From NCBI GenBank assembly GCA_025449115.1, contig JAHLKC010000007.1, forward strand, positions 310,001 through 374,000: a stretch of 64,000 nt of DNA, written 5' to 3'. Below, one piece after another: positions 11,004 to 23,274 of this stretch. The position numbers and the translations under genes are program-made. This DNA comes from Chytridium lagenaria (lineage: Eukaryota; Chytridiomycota; Chytridiomycetes; Chytridiales; Chytridiaceae). The first letter of the stretch is position 1. Each line of letters begins with the position of its first letter. Under the pieces are notes generated by a model that worked only from the letters and a program-made list of their open reading frames with translations, searched no databases and was not told the DNA's origin.

Positions 11004-13252
11004 TCAAGCAAGGAGAGTCTGACTGAACCTTTGGACGGCAGCGTTGACACTGCTCGTCACAATAAGAGATCCATCAGCAAGCGCGAGCAAACCCCTAGGG
11101 GTCGCAAGGGTACCAGGGTAATCAGAGTAAACAGCACCACTCCACAAAGCCTTCTGCTCACCAGTCTTCTTATCGAAAAAGATCATTGACCCACCAAGAG
11201 TGACAGCAAAGGCATCAGCGATACCCTCCACATTGCTCACAGACGTGGACACGATACCAGAAAGGTCAATAACGGCACCTTGAGGAAGAGTGAACGAGTA
11301 AGGGTTGATTTTAGCAATCTTGGTCTTGTAATCGCTCGAGTAGGATGAGAACGCGAGGAGGGTTTCGCCGTCGGCTCCAAGGTTGGCAGAGGGGAACGGG
11401 AGACCGATATCAGCAATGTAGGCACCGTCAGGTGAGAATTTGAGGAGACGTTGACCACACCCGTCAACCACGAAAATGAATCCAGCGTGCATTTTGGCGT
11501 CTTGGATAAAACAGATGGCGGCCGTGCCAAACACGGGACCGCGGAGGTTGAGGGCACCTGCGGTGCCAAAGGTGGTGTCGAGAGTCGCGTCAGCGTTCCA
11601 TCGGTAAATGACAGACTTGGTGGTGTAAGCGTAGACCTTGCCGTCAATCTCAGCGACGCTCTTGACGGACTCGTAATAGTCGGGGATCTCGCTGCCAGGG
11701 ATCCTGAAGAGGGCCTCAAAGGCTAAAAATAAAACAAAAAGTATATAGGAAAAGAAAATGAGTCTTTGACAAAAGGTTTCACCCACAAAAAGCAAATTAA
11801 AGGAAAAAGGGACTCACTGTCAGATCCAACAGACGCATACTTGTACACGTAACCACCGTCCCAACCAAGCAAAAGACTTCCCTTTGCACCAACAGCAGAA
11901 CTAGAAGGACCCCTGTAAAGCATCAACCCCTCAGGCCTGGTAGGCTTCCATTGACCCAAAAACTTGATCTTGTTCTTCACAGTGAAAGGAATGGTCATCT
12001 TGAAGATGGTGGGGCCATTCTCAACAGGAACAGTCACATCCAAAGTGTGGTTCCCATCCGCAAGCTCATAAGCGTTGAACGTGAATGAAAAGTTTCCAAT
12101 ACCGTTGAATGCCGTGTATTCAGCTGCATCCACACGACCCATGGCAAGACCGAGAGGGAGATCAGAGTAGAACTGAATGTTGACGCTGGGCACACCGGTG
12201 GCATCCGGAACGAGGTATTCGTTGGTGAGACCGGTACGGTCACCGCTGACCGTGTAGGTGGGTTGAAGGAACTTTTTAAAGTTCTCGTTGTTGTTGTTGG
12301 CCCAAAAGTTGGTGGGTTTGTATTGGATGGCGTATTTGACGAATTGCGGGACGTTGGCGACGGCTTTGGCGATGGGGATGTTGAAGGACCAGGTGTCGTC
12401 TTGCTTTGTGGTGGGGGGGTTGGCAGGAGAGTCGGTGTAGGTCTTGAACTAATATACATCAAGGTTAAAGGGAAGCTGCGGAATAGCTATAAAGGCAACG
12501 AACGAGGAGGAGCTGCAGAATGGCTACAAAGAAACAAAAGTGACATAAAAAGCACTCACGTCATCAGTAGTCCATCGGACAATGAGGTTTCCAGACTTGT
12601 AATCAGCAGCGCGGGTCCTCGAGTAAGTACGGACGGAACCCGAGAGGGCAATCTGACTAGCCTTTGTATCGTACGAGACCTTGTCGGTCAACAAGACCGC
12701 GGGAACAGCAGGGGTACCCTTCTGATAAACATAGTAGTTGTTCAAGGGATCCCAAACGCGGGGCTTCTTATCGTAAGAGACGAATCCAGCAATCTCAAAC
12801 TCGGGACGAGGGTCAAAGTTCCATCTTTGGCCAGCGTTGATTTGGAGGTTCCAGAGCTCATAGCCGTTGTCGAGGGACCTGTTGTAGGTTGCGAACGTCT
12901 CGTAGTTGGAGGACCAGGAGTTGTTGAGAGTAACGGATGCCAACGTCCTAGAAACGGAGGATGATCATTGTTAATATATATAGGAGATGAGTGGGGGGGG
13001 GGGGAAGGGGTTAAAATCGAAAGGAGATGGGTGAGTGAGTTTTACCTTGGTAGGGCTGTTGTTTTTAACAGCAAGTTCAACGTTGACAAAGTACTCTTGA
13101 AAGTACCTGCCGTATCTCCCCCAAAGCACAACCTCATTGTGCGATGTGGACACCACCGAGACGTCCGAACCGACATTGTAAGGGTAATCGAAAGCAGAGA
13201 CGCCAACGGCGGCGCACACGGCAGCGACGAGAGAGATGAAGCTCGTCCGCAT
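11004..13252 (-). CDS. Paralogue B: secreted CBM21-like / NHL beta-propeller protein
   Basis: The layout matches paralogue A: a signal peptide (MRTSFISLVAAVCAAVGVSA), a first CBM21-like domain (VELAVKNNSPTK; LDNGYELWNLQI; WDPLNNYYVYQK), a second unit (SVRTYSRTRAADYKSGN, YAIQYKPTNFWANN), a beta-rich segment, then a propeller-like C-terminus (FIFVVDGCGQRLLKF, PRGLLALADGSLIV). Exons are 13046-13252, 12560-12947, 11818-12448 and 11004-11722. Exon 2 contains one extra base: the frame DVGIRYS at its start has to change to reach LNNSWSSNYE. Removing one base makes the exon total divisible by three (about 647 residues). Unlike A, C and D, B has no intron after NNYY. The start is supported by the signal peptide and a TATA box 66 bp upstream. 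Confidence 0.8.
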
Positions 13253-13317
13253 ACTTTAGGAAGAAGTGATGTATGGAAGGGAAGAGTGAAGAGGAATCTG
13301 ACAGATGGTCGCCCCCC

Positions 13318-13333
13318 TTTTTATACTCGCGTG
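13318..13333 (-). promoter_or_regulatory. Core promoter of paralogue B (TCACGCGAGTATAAAAA)
   Basis: On the minus strand CACGCGAG leads directly into TATAAAAA, whose downstream edge is 66 bp before the ATG at 13252. This matches the promoters of A, C, D and the tyrosinase in order and spacing. Confidence 0.7.
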
Positions 13334-13334
13334 A

Positions 13335-15456
13335 CGGGTGGGGTAGGGTGGATGCAATGGAAAAAAGACGCAGATGTATTGCGCGCGTGATGGCGTCGAT
13401 GAGGATAGACAGAAGCTGGGAAAACACTTTTTTTTGAAGGGGGTATTGACGGTGGGTGAGGGGAGTGGGGAGGGTTCATCCATTATTAGCGCGTATTACT
13501 ATGAATGACCCTACGACCTTTGACTTGTCTTTTTTTTTCGCTGCGGGCTGCCACAAAAAAAAAACACAACAAAAAAGCAAACTGAACACGGATGGGCCCA
13601 GTATACCCGTACTCACTTCCTCCAACGTGTGCCCTTCTCCTTCAGATCCTCTTCCACGACTCTCAAAACCAGGTCGTGTGAGATGCCAAACCTCATTTTC
13701 ACTGGTCAAAGACAGAAACTGGAGCAACAAAAAAAAAATCCACTAAAAAAAAAGAAAAAAAAGAAAAAAGGAAAAAAACAAAAATTGATATAATCGACTC
13801 AGCCGGTGTTTTGCTTTGTTTATATTTTATTCTTTCGCTACTTTTATTAATTGGATTTTAGATACTCAAACTTGGGTGGGGAGCGCCAAATGGGAAAGCC
13901 CAAAAACGTCTTTTTCCAAAACGAAAGCACATTTGGTAGTCACCAGCAGTGACTTTTCTTCAATAACCAACCCCCTATTCCCATATTACCCGATTTCCAT
14001 AAACACGGAGATGATCAACAAATGGAAAACATTCGAAAACCATTCACTGTGATAGTCACGAGACCTAAAGGCGCAGTTACCCCTAAACAAAAGAAAATCC
14101 ACCTTCTAAACAGAAAAAGAATCCCAACCTTCTAAACGTCCTTACATTCATGTCACGCTTGAGGAGGGATGCGCGTTCGGGTTTTCATCTTAAAATTGCA
14201 ATGTGTTTTTGTATGTTTTCGGTGGGGGTAAGCCAATGTTAAACTCTGACGCGGTCGAAACCAAAAGATCATAAGAGTGGAGCGGCAGGGGATAGAGACA
14301 GGGCTAAGCGAAAAAATAAAAATCATGGATACTCGAAAGCCCTTCTTCATGGTTTAAAGACATTTGTTATTTTGAAACTTTGATTCAATTGAGTCTTATA
14401 AGCTATGTCTATTTCATGCTTCTGCGAGAGATGGTTGATGGTGATTGTAGAAACGACAGCTTTAGATATGGATGGTTGAACTCGACTGAAGCGACTTAAC
14501 ATTTGGATCCGCCGCCGAGCTTTTTTCGACACGGCTTTCAACACGCGCGCGTGGAGGACTATCTGGAGATGCTTTTTGGAAATCCTCGACAGGGTAACGT
14601 GGATGGTCATAAACTCTTTCCTTGTGGTCGTGATTGAAGTCGACGTCAAAGGGGGAACACTGTCAATCCTTTTTTTTTTTTTGAACCAAAGAACTTCCAG
14701 ATTTCATAAACGTCGCGGAAACCATAATCAATATTGTTTGAAATTTCCCCTCCCCCCTCTACTCTTCATGAAACCATCAGCAAGATCGTTGAAAGATCCC
14801 CTCCCCTCTCTAATATTCAAATGTCTTGATTTACGCGCTTTATTTGTCTAGAATCTAGGCAGGACAGTCAGCTTCAGAAACGCGTGTTTCATGCAGTGCA
14901 GAGGGGTTAGTCTGTTGTTGAATTTGCATAAAGTTCAGACAGAGTGCCTGATGACCTTGGTAATCGCTGAGCCGCGCGGTCGACGATTGAAGGAGCAGGT
15001 GAAAAGGAAACGCCGCCAGACTTCTCTCCTAACTAAAAGCCCCCACATTCGATGCATGACTCTTTCAATGGATTTTTACAATGTAATATATATGGTGAAA
15101 ATAATGCATATTCCTTTTTTTTCCTTGATAAAAAATAAGACATATTCCCTTCCTTTTCTTTGCTGGAAGAGAAGCATGCTCAAGGTATCTGGAAGAATGA
15201 AAATTCGATGGATGTAGGCGGTAACATTTTGACGAAACTTTTGGTCAAAGACAGTGTTTATTATATAGGTGGATAAACCTACAGCATGCACCAAATCACA
15301 GTGCGTATGAAAAAAAAACAGCAAAATAAGAATACAACCATGAGTAGAAAAAAAGGTATGATGCAAAAGCGATCAACAAAAAAGCATGCAAACAAAAAAA
15401 AAAACCGAGAAAAGAGATTGCAATGAAGAAAAAGATGTAGGAAAAAAAAAGTCATT
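13335..15456. other. Intergenic stretch between B and C, no gene recognised
   Basis: Short open frames (for example 13476-13730 minus, 13816-14052 plus, 14347-14649 minus, 14891-15217 plus) have no recognisable content and A/T-runs interrupt them. The last 200 bp before 15457 are A-rich and form the 3' flank of paralogue C. Confidence 0.5.
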
Positions 15457-17833
15457 TTAGAGCTGCTTGAACCTCTGGAGGGTCTTGGCAACAACAACAA
15501 CAGACCCATCGGAAAGCACGGCCAAGGCGCTGGCGCTACCAATGTTACCAGGCTTCTCGTCATACCCGTTAGCGTTCCAGAACGCCTTCCTCTCACCGCT
15601 GGTCTTGTCGTGGTAGCTAAGGGTAGAGTACTGAAGGGAGATCAAGGAGTCGGCGGTGCGGTGATAGCGGCGATGGAGCCGGTGGACTTGACGGGAGTGG
15701 TGGAGGCGACGGTGAAGGTGGCGGGGTCGATGGAGAGCACCTTGTATCCATCGGGGAAGACGTAACCGGTGGCAAGGAGACGACCAGAAGTGGCGTCAAC
15801 GCCGAGAACGTTGGTGGAGAAGGAGATGGGGAGGTCGGAGATGAAAGCACCGGTGAGGCTGAACTTGAGGATACGGTTGTTGCAGGAGTCGGTGACAAAG
15901 ATGGAGTCGGCGAGGGTCTTGACGCTGGAGGCGCAGAGGGATTTCTCGTTGAAGACGGCGTTGTAGCCAATGTCGAGGTTCCAGCGGTGGCGAAAGAGGT
16001 GTCAAGGGTGCCGTCAGCGGACCAGACGTGAACGGTCTTGGAGAAGTGGAGGCGACAACTTTGGATCCGACTTCAGCGATGAAGTGATGCCGGTGTTTTC
16101 GGGGGTCTTGAAGACGACTTCCTGGTCTGGATAATAAAGCGTTAGTCACGTCATAAGAACGATGGTAGTTGAATGAACACGATGACCATAAACTTACTGG
16201 TAGATCCGTATTCAGAGTACTTCACGGCAATACCGTAGTTCCATCCAAGGTAGACCTTTCCGTCAGCTCCAGAGGCAATGGCGGTAGGGTTGGCATAGTC
16301 GGGAGAGTTGTCGGGCCTGGCAGCCTTCCACTGGTCAACAAACGCAATCTTGTTCTCAACCTTGAAGGGGATAGAGACGGAGAAGATCTCGGGACCGCCC
16401 AAGACGGGAACGCGGACCTCAAGGCTGTGGTCACCGTTGGCAATCTGAGCCGAGTTGAAGGAGTAGTAGAAGTTGTCCTGGTTTCCAAAAGTGATCCACT
16501 CCTTGGACTGGTCAATGCGCGCGCGGGGAAGCCAAGGTTGAAGCTGCTGGAGAAGCTGAAGTAGACAGCGGGATACCGGTGACGGGAGTACCGTCGCCAA
16601 CAAGGCCAGTGCCGTCGCCGGAAATAGTGTAGGTGGGCTTGAGGCTCTTGACAAAGTTCTGCTTGTCGTTGTTGAGCCAGAAGGTGGCGGCGGAAACGGG
16701 CTTGTACTGGATGGCGTAGCTGAGGTTGGCGGGGATGTTTGAGTCGGCGGTGGCAATGGGGAACTTCCAAGTCCAGTGTCGCCAGTGTTGCTAAGAACAG
16801 CGGGGGTGTCGATAAAGGTCTTCCACTGAGAGATATAAGGAAACATAAAGAGATCAGTAAGAGTTCCGAAAGGACTGCAATGGATGAGAGTGTATTAAAA
16901 CTCACGTTGTCGACGGACCAGTGATGAGGACGTTTCCGGCCTTGTAGTCCTTGGAGCGGTCGGCCGAGTAAGTGCGAACGCTACCCTCAAGGGTTATCTT
17001 GTTGGAGGCAGAGTCGTATGAGACATAGTCTCCCAAGTGAAGCACGGGAACTTGCTGAGTAGCCTAGAAATGAGCAAAGAGTGAGTATGCTGTGGGGAAA
17101 GGAGATATGTGATGGCATATACGAGGAATAAAAAAGAACATAATATTCTTACCTTCTTGTCTATAGTGTCATGATGCGGGGAAATGAACAAGGAAAGAGA
17201 AAGTTAGAAATATGTACGTGTGAAGTTCCTCGTTATGAGGGACGAGTGAGTTTGGATACTTACAAACATAGTAGTTGCTCTAGAAAACGTAAAAAACATT
17301 GTAAGTGTGATGTCGATCATTTATGAAGATTCAAAAGTTAAATTCTAAAGTTAGCTTACGCGAGGATCCCAAACACGGGGTTTCTTGCTGTAAGAGACGA
17401 ATCCGGCAATCTCGTATTCGACCTCGGGTTCGTTGGTCCAGTGGATACCACGGGGATCTAAACCAAGGTTGAATGGTCAACATAGAAAACAAGTGGCTTC
17501 AAGCAAAGCAACGCATTGGTTACATACCACAAGGTCCCAGAGTTCAAAACCGTTGTCGATGCTTTTAGAGTACTTGGCAGTGGCCTCGTAGGTGTTGGCC
17601 CAGCTGTTGTTGGTGAAGCGAACTCCGACCTCCTTTTCGAAAGCCAAGTTCTTAACGGCAAGAGAGACGGTGACGTTGTAGTCGTATTGCGAGAAGCCGT
17701 GAGTGCCGTAGATGAACTTTTCTTGGCTACCGGTGGAGACGACGGAGACACTGTCGCTGCCGTAGACGTAGTCGTAGGCAGAGGCGAAGGGAAGCGCGGC
17801 GATGGCGCCGAGGATGAGAGAGAACTTGAGCAT
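15457..17833 (-). CDS. Paralogue C: CBM21-like / NHL protein, near-identical to D, frame-broken as sequenced
   Basis: The coding and intron sequence is almost the same as gene D in inverted orientation: signal peptide MLKFSLILGAIAALPFASA, CBM21-like domain (VSLAVKNLAFEKEVGVRF, IDNGFELWDL), second CBM21-like unit, beta-rich segment and NHL-type propeller ending VVAKTLQRFKQL. The first exon is 17528-17833. Compared with D, exons of C lack single bases at about 16923, 16774, 16571, 16525, 16085, 16046, 15975 and 15658. Each break alone would end the frame soon after. The C-terminus itself is in the frame expected from A and B. Either C is a recent pseudogene kept similar by gene conversion, or the duplicated sequence was left uncorrected in the assembly. 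I favour the second, because unrelated conserved genes in the window also carry such indels. A 3'-terminal intact frame exists at 15457-15645. Confidence 0.75.
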
Positions 17834-17898
17834 GGTGATCGAGGGCAAATGAGGAAGTTGTTGGTGATGATGTTGGTGAAGGGGGATGGTAGCGTTTC

Positions 17899-17913
17899 TT
17901 TTATAGTCGCGTG
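17899..17913 (-). promoter_or_regulatory. Core promoter of paralogue C (CACGCGACTATAAAAG)
   Basis: GCACGCGAC is followed by TATAAAA on the minus strand, 66 bp before the ATG at 17833. The element and about 100 bp around it are shared with D. Confidence 0.75.
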
Positions 17914-18475
17914 CAGGGAGGGCTGCCCCGTCTGCCTAATATGTGTAATAGTTGTCGCGCTCCCGTTACACGAGAAAGGGGCTCCCTTGATCGACCAAAG
18001 AAGGAGGAGCAAAAGGAGGAGTTAGAATAGAAAGATGTAAAAATGGGGAAGATGGAAAAACTGGAAACACCAAAAAATTAAGACAAGAAAATAGTCTCTT
18101 TTTTCCTTTCTTCGGCGAGGGACGGTGGGTTGGCAAGGTAGGGTCGAAGTAGGGGTATGCTGGATGGCCACGCCGTCGACGCCATCGATGCTGACGCCCA
18201 TTAATAATAATGATATATTTATTTAATTAGATATTTTTGGTTATTGATGTAAGTGCAGAGAGTCTATTGAGGGACGCTATTGGCCATCTATGGCGAATTA
18301 TGGGAATCAACCAAATGGTTGGGCTTTGGTTGTTACTTGTACCATTTAGCGCGTCGACCGGAAAGTGACGACAATGGCATCCCAATGACCAAACCACCGA
18401 TATATAATCGATCATACTAAAGGCAAAATTAGAAGATGTCGCCATATATAGTTGCAAGCCCGCACATGCAAACAA

Positions 18476-19159
18476 GTTCCCCACTCCTCAACAATACTTC
18501 AAAGTGATTCCAAGGGGTTTAATGCTGTTGAGGGCGCAGGTACGGTATCTGATGGGGCAGGTTGAGATAATAGCAGGCGGCTGCCGCGGTATCCAACATC
18601 CGGCCGTGGACCCTAACCCAATTATGGGTTTGTTGATCGATTCATGCAATTACTGACAATTTGCCCTTGTCTCCCAACAATGAGTCTGTCATATATTTAG
18701 CATAAAACCATCGTTGAAGCCTACTCGGAAACCCTGCTGTGAGGCGTGGCCGGTGTGTTTTTTGGCTTCATCGATGACGGCCTTAAATTATATTGGGTAA
18801 TATGTCTTTCTCATCTTCATGCGAGTGATCAAGATGTGTAATGAATAATGATCTGTCGAGACACGTCTTTAAAACTTTGACAACAAAAACATACCTTCAA
18901 TACGTTTTCATCCTAAGAGATATCGATACAACGATATCATATTTTCGTTCGTAATTTTCATTTTCATCAGATTTATGATTTTATTTTTCTTTCTCTACCT
19001 GAACACTCTTAAAGGTCCGTTTTAAAAAAACTTAACAAGAAACAAAATGGAAACAAGACTTGGTTTGAAGAAGTGCAGTATGAATGAATGCGAAGTGGGT
19101 GATGGGAATGAACCGAGAACGAAAAACGAAAATAAAGAAAGGTAACCGTCAATGTCAGA
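18476..19159. other. Spacer between gene C upstream region and tyrosinase 3' end
   Basis: I see no gene. The tyrosinase stop codon is at 19160; A/T-rich sequence lies directly downstream of it at about 18830-19140. Confidence 0.5.
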
Positions 19160-21551
19160 TTAATCCTTCTTCAAAGCAATCTCAGCAACGGCGACCTTCA
19201 CAGCAACGGCATGCTGCTCAAAGGTGACATTCGTAATATCCTTGCCAAACTTCTCTGCCATGACCTTATCAGTCGTCGCCCGCAACTTTTCCAAACTCCT
19301 CAAAGCAGCGGCCTCAAGGTCCCTGACACGCTTCTTATCCATATGCATCAAGTTTTGCATCCTGTCCAAGAACTCCTCGGTCATCTTGGTAGGAACGGAT
19401 CTCTTGGGAACAGGAAGGTGTGACTTGTCGATGGGCTTGGCCGTGTCAGCCTTGACGGCGATGTCACCTTGGATGACCTTTCCGGCAACTGCAGGGTCAA
19501 GAGTCTCGAGGAGATCGTTTCCGGTCGTTGACTGCCTGCGACGGATATTGGAACGCCTGGCGAGCTGAGACTGCTGAATGGGAACGGACGCGATGGACTT
19601 GGAGTACGGCTGGTAAGTGTGGCAAAGAACACCCTTTTGAACTCCGATGGCTTTTGACACGGGGACGTTGAAACCGATGAGGAGGTCGGAGTGGGTGACG
19701 TTGATCATGTTAGAGGACCAAGGAGGGTAGCTGGTCATTCCATCGAAGGAGTCAGAGAGGTTAAGGTGAGCGTTTTGGAAGTTTTGCCAGTGTCTATTAA
19801 AATAATACAAAAAAAAAAGGTTAAGATTGCTAGATAATAGAAGCTACTAACCGATCAATATTGTTGTGATGCATGAAGAAAATGGGATCGTTGACGGAGA
19901 GCTGAGCGTTGCCCATGTGAGATCGCCAGTTGTATCCAGCGACGGCCATGTGGAAGTTGTTGTGGGGAAGGGCCTCGAGGATCTCACGGAATCCATCATA
20001 GCTGGTGTAGCTCTCCTCAGTCCAAGGGTTCACCTGAAGAGCCAAGAGCATGTAGTCCTCAGTGTAGAGCGAGACGGCTCCATCGTCAACGTCAGGATTG
20101 TAACCACGAATAAGGCAGTTGCCCTCATTAGGAGTCCATCGGTTCTTGCTAAAACCATCAAGGACGCAGGAATCCTCATTCCCGTTCCCAGTCGTACCGA
20201 ACCATTCAGGGGTAAGAACACCAGTCTCAGCACGGTTCCAGGTCGAGGCATCAGCTCCCCAGCCCCAGTAGGGGTAAGCGAATGAGGAATTTTTTAGAAC
20301 GGTTTGAAGGTCTTGCTCAAGGAGGGCAGTGTAGTAACGGTGCCAGGGAAGGAAGTAAGGGGTGCCGTGGAACCATCTAGATCCAGCACCGTGAAGAGCA
20401 ACAAAGTCATGGTACCTGTTCTTGCGACCGACGAGGGAGGGAGTGTTGAAGAGGGTGTCGAGGCCGTTGAAGAAAGCAGTCTGCTCCTCAAAGGAGAGGT
20501 CACGGAAGTCCTTGCGAGCGCGGGGATCGGTGCAAGCGGGCTCGCCCATGTCTGCAGTGAAGGAATCGACATTGGCAAAAGTCTTGGGTCCTGTGAGGAC
20601 ATCATTAGCGCCGCAATTGTCAGTTCCAAGTTGGAGAGAGTTGCCGTCAACGAGGTGGATGCAGTTGGTGGAGATTCCATTTACAAGAGTATTCTCGGGA
20701 GTCTTAAGCCAGAACTGGTTGATCGACATGACGGCGCATGCAGACGTCTAAATAATAGGACGTAAGCCGATGCTGTTGTAAAGAAATCATAAACAAGTAA
20801 CGTGTACATACCGAAATAGGCCTTGGCTCAGAGTCGTAAGAGTCAGCGGTGGGAGCATCCAAGCAAAGACCAGACTCAATGTTGCGAATCTGACCCCAGT
20901 GCCAGTACCAGTTCTGAGCAGGAGAATCATTACAAGGGCTGACCACAACTTCGCCAGCTTGCTCCGAGGCATTAATGCTCTCAAGGCAGGAATCGCTGTC
21001 GACGAACTTTAAAGGAAGAACTTGATGTTGGGGCATGTACTTGGGAGCAGTGGTCACGGGAACGATGGAGGTAGGAGCTTTTGAATCACAGGCGATCGTA
21101 GTAAGCATCTTTGCGGCGTTAGGGGCGAAGCAAACGGCCGGGTCACCGTAAAGGCTTGCGCCGGAATCATTGAGGTTGAATTGCTGCTTGGAGAATCCAT
21201 TGCGGCATTCTTGTAGCTGTAAAGAAAGTTTAGGGATCATTTCAAAGTCAAAAGTGAATCGAAACAAGTAGAAAGATGACTTACAGAGAGTCCATTTTTG
21301 TCTCCGAGCTCGACACACAAAGTCTTTTGAGCATTGATAGCTGCGGTAAGAACAACAGATTGGTCTTGGAGAGTGATAAAGTTGAAGGCCTGGGTGGGAG
21401 TGACATGGTTGCATTCTTTCAGGAAGACTTGAGCTCCCACAGCAACATTGTTGGAGTCCCAGCAGAGGGAGGATGTGGTGTCAAGAATCTGGTTGAAGCC
21501 AGTGGCAACTCCACCAGTCCATGGACTCACACTGGGGACGGTAGCGGCCAT
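19160..21551 (-). CDS. Tyrosinase with N-terminal beta-trefoil (ricin-type lectin) repeats
   Basis: Four exons (21285-21551, 20812-21216, 19852-20747, 19160-19793) join cleanly into 733 codons without frame breaks. Residues 1 to about 290 carry Cys-rich lectin repeats with Q-x-W/F marks: QAFNF, KQQFNL, AQNWYW and NQFWL, plus C-L-D/E type strands (SGLCLDAP). The tyrosinase domain follows. Its CuA site includes HDFVALH and WFHGTPYFLPWHRYY (His near residues 343, 351 and 360). Its CuB site includes HNNFHMAVAG and DPIFFMHHNNIDRHW. Tyrosinases oxidise mono- and diphenols to quinones, feeding melanin or protein cross-linking. There is no evident signal peptide, and an in-frame TAG lies four codons before the Met, so secretion would be unconventional or the protein is intracellular. 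The last 120 residues are Lys/Glu-rich and helical in character, possibly a maturation tail. The gene sits between inverted copies C and D and shares their promoter layout. Confidence 0.9.
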
Positions 21552-21617
21552 TATTCTAATCTATTAGCAAGGAAAGTCTACTAGAGGAATGTGGGTCGTT
21601 GAGGGTTACGGTGAGTC

Positions 21618-21630
21618 TTTTATATACGCG
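21618..21630 (-). promoter_or_regulatory. Core promoter of the tyrosinase gene (CGCGTATATAAAAG)
   Basis: CGCG followed by TATATAAAA on the minus strand, with the TATA edge 67 bp before the ATG at 21551. It shares the CG-rich plus TATA layout and the spacing with the four CBM21-NHL genes, although the genes are unrelated. Confidence 0.7.
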
Positions 21631-21639
21631 AAAACAATT

Positions 21640-23274
21640 GCTCGTTGGCGCGTAATGCTATAATTTTATTGTGATGCAAAAAATGTCTTTACGCCCTTTT
21701 TTTGACTTGTTTTTTTTTTTTTTTTGTTGCACCTTCAAAATAGCCCTAAATGGTCAATTTATATTAGTATTAAGCAAATTTGCCCCCTTGATAATTATTT
21801 ATTGCATATCTAATATATGTATTAGGTATTAGAAACACATCAACTTTAAAAATATATATTATTACGTAATAATAATACATAATAAATAAATAAATAAAAC
21901 TTCCTTTTAAGAATTCTCCACAGCCACGACCCACCAGCAAAATAAATGCCAGACTTGTTTTTTAAGGGTTTTTTATGTAATAATTATCAGGGGGGTGCCT
22001 TGACCGCTCCTATAATATTTTAATATTATTCTGCAGCAGTGTGCTGCGCCATCAAGGATGTTGTTGTTTTGTTACATGCGCCATAAGGAACAGGTATCCT
22101 GGGCAGCAGAGTTAGGACTGTGGAATGCTACAGACACGAGGGCTGCCATTCGTTTAAGGGAACATTCCCCTTGGTCTTCGTACCTGACCCACATTATGCC
22201 CTGATTCAGGCTATTAATACAGTGTGATCTATTTTGCTAATAGTTGTTAAATACGTCCGCTGGTGAGCCGCCGACATGCCATGTGTGCATTCCACATTAA
22301 TAAAGCTGTTTACGGCCAGCCTCAGCTGTGCCAACATATTGTCTTATATGACATCTATTATATAGGGGTTTCTGCAGGAAAATTCTTTCTTTCTTTTTTA
22401 TTGTTGCTTTTATTTAATTGTTTAGTGGAGCACAAGATATTTTTTTTTTCAAAAACATAATTAATGCCAAGGAAATAACATCTTTAAAGTTTATTAAACA
22501 CAATGTGAAAATCCCTTGGGTAGATAAGAGTGAACGATATCTCCCGAAGACATTTATTGTATGCAGTTAGTAAAGGATGTGAAACTTAATGATGGAAGGA
22601 GGCGAGGGATATGCGTATCATGGTCAGGCTGTGGAAAAGTAAGGCTGTATAAATGTAAGGACTAACACTGACGTTTGAAGAGCAAAGTGAAGGAATCGTG
22701 AGGATTAAAGGGGTGGGGGTGAGGGGTAAAAGTGGTATATACTCGTAGTTACCAAAGCCGTCATTTCCTTCATTTTCTTAATCCTGCATTCTAATTTACT
22801 TTCTTTCATCCTCTTTACCCTTAATGACCGATCCTACCATTCCAACCCGATTCAAATCTATGATCGTTCTTAATTTCCACGTCCCCCTTGTCAGAGTATG
22901 CCTTCCTATGTTTCGAATGCTCGTCATAAATACATTTGATCAAACGCATACTAATAGCACGTTTCGAAGGGGTGATCTTACAGCTGATCAGAAATGTTAC
23001 TACTGTTCTACGTTTTTTTCACCGAACGAAACTGCGAGTAGGAAGTTTAAGAGTCCATAGAGATGTTTATCTCAGAAAAGAGTTGAGGCAAATGGGTTGT
23101 TGTTTGCATAAATCGATCAGCCCGTATTTTTGCTTCTTTTGTCTTTTGCATATACGCATTGACCAAGGAATTCTTTCAAGATGCTCACGCCTTCGACATT
23201 GTTGGGTAGCAAGGTTCCTCTGGCATCCCTTGGATCTATTGAACATTGCGGATCTATTTGGCCCGGTGCCCCGT
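21640..23274. other. Intergenic stretch upstream of tyrosinase, no gene recognised
   Basis: The part 21660-22050 is AT-rich. The part 22050-22330 is less AT-rich and has short open frames (22263-22460) with no recognisable domain. A plus-strand open frame at 22936-23337 runs into the right arm of the inverted repeat and has no recognisable domain. Confidence 0.45.

Larger units (their letters stand above)
15457..18475 (-). repeat. Left arm of a 3-kb inverted duplication
   Basis: This arm contains gene C and its upstream region and pairs with about 23275-26226. Similarity is near-complete over exons and introns and begins exactly at the stop codon; the 3' flanks are unrelated. Upstream of the promoter, identity drops but remains clear in blocks, for example GCCGTCGACGCCATCGATGC near 18170 and TTGCAAGCCCGCACATGC near 18455. 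The arms are separated by about 4.8 kb holding the tyrosinase gene. Confidence 0.85.

Noticed and set aside
15457..17833. Gene C as a simple pseudogene
   Set aside because: Its breaks are isolated one-base losses in short runs, without accumulated substitutions, and unrelated essential genes show the same defect; sequence error in an unpolishable repeat fits better.
20294..20765. Antisense open frames over the tyrosinase and over the CBM21-NHL genes
   Set aside because: They are shadows produced by GC-rich third positions of the real genes; no start context, introns or domains support them.
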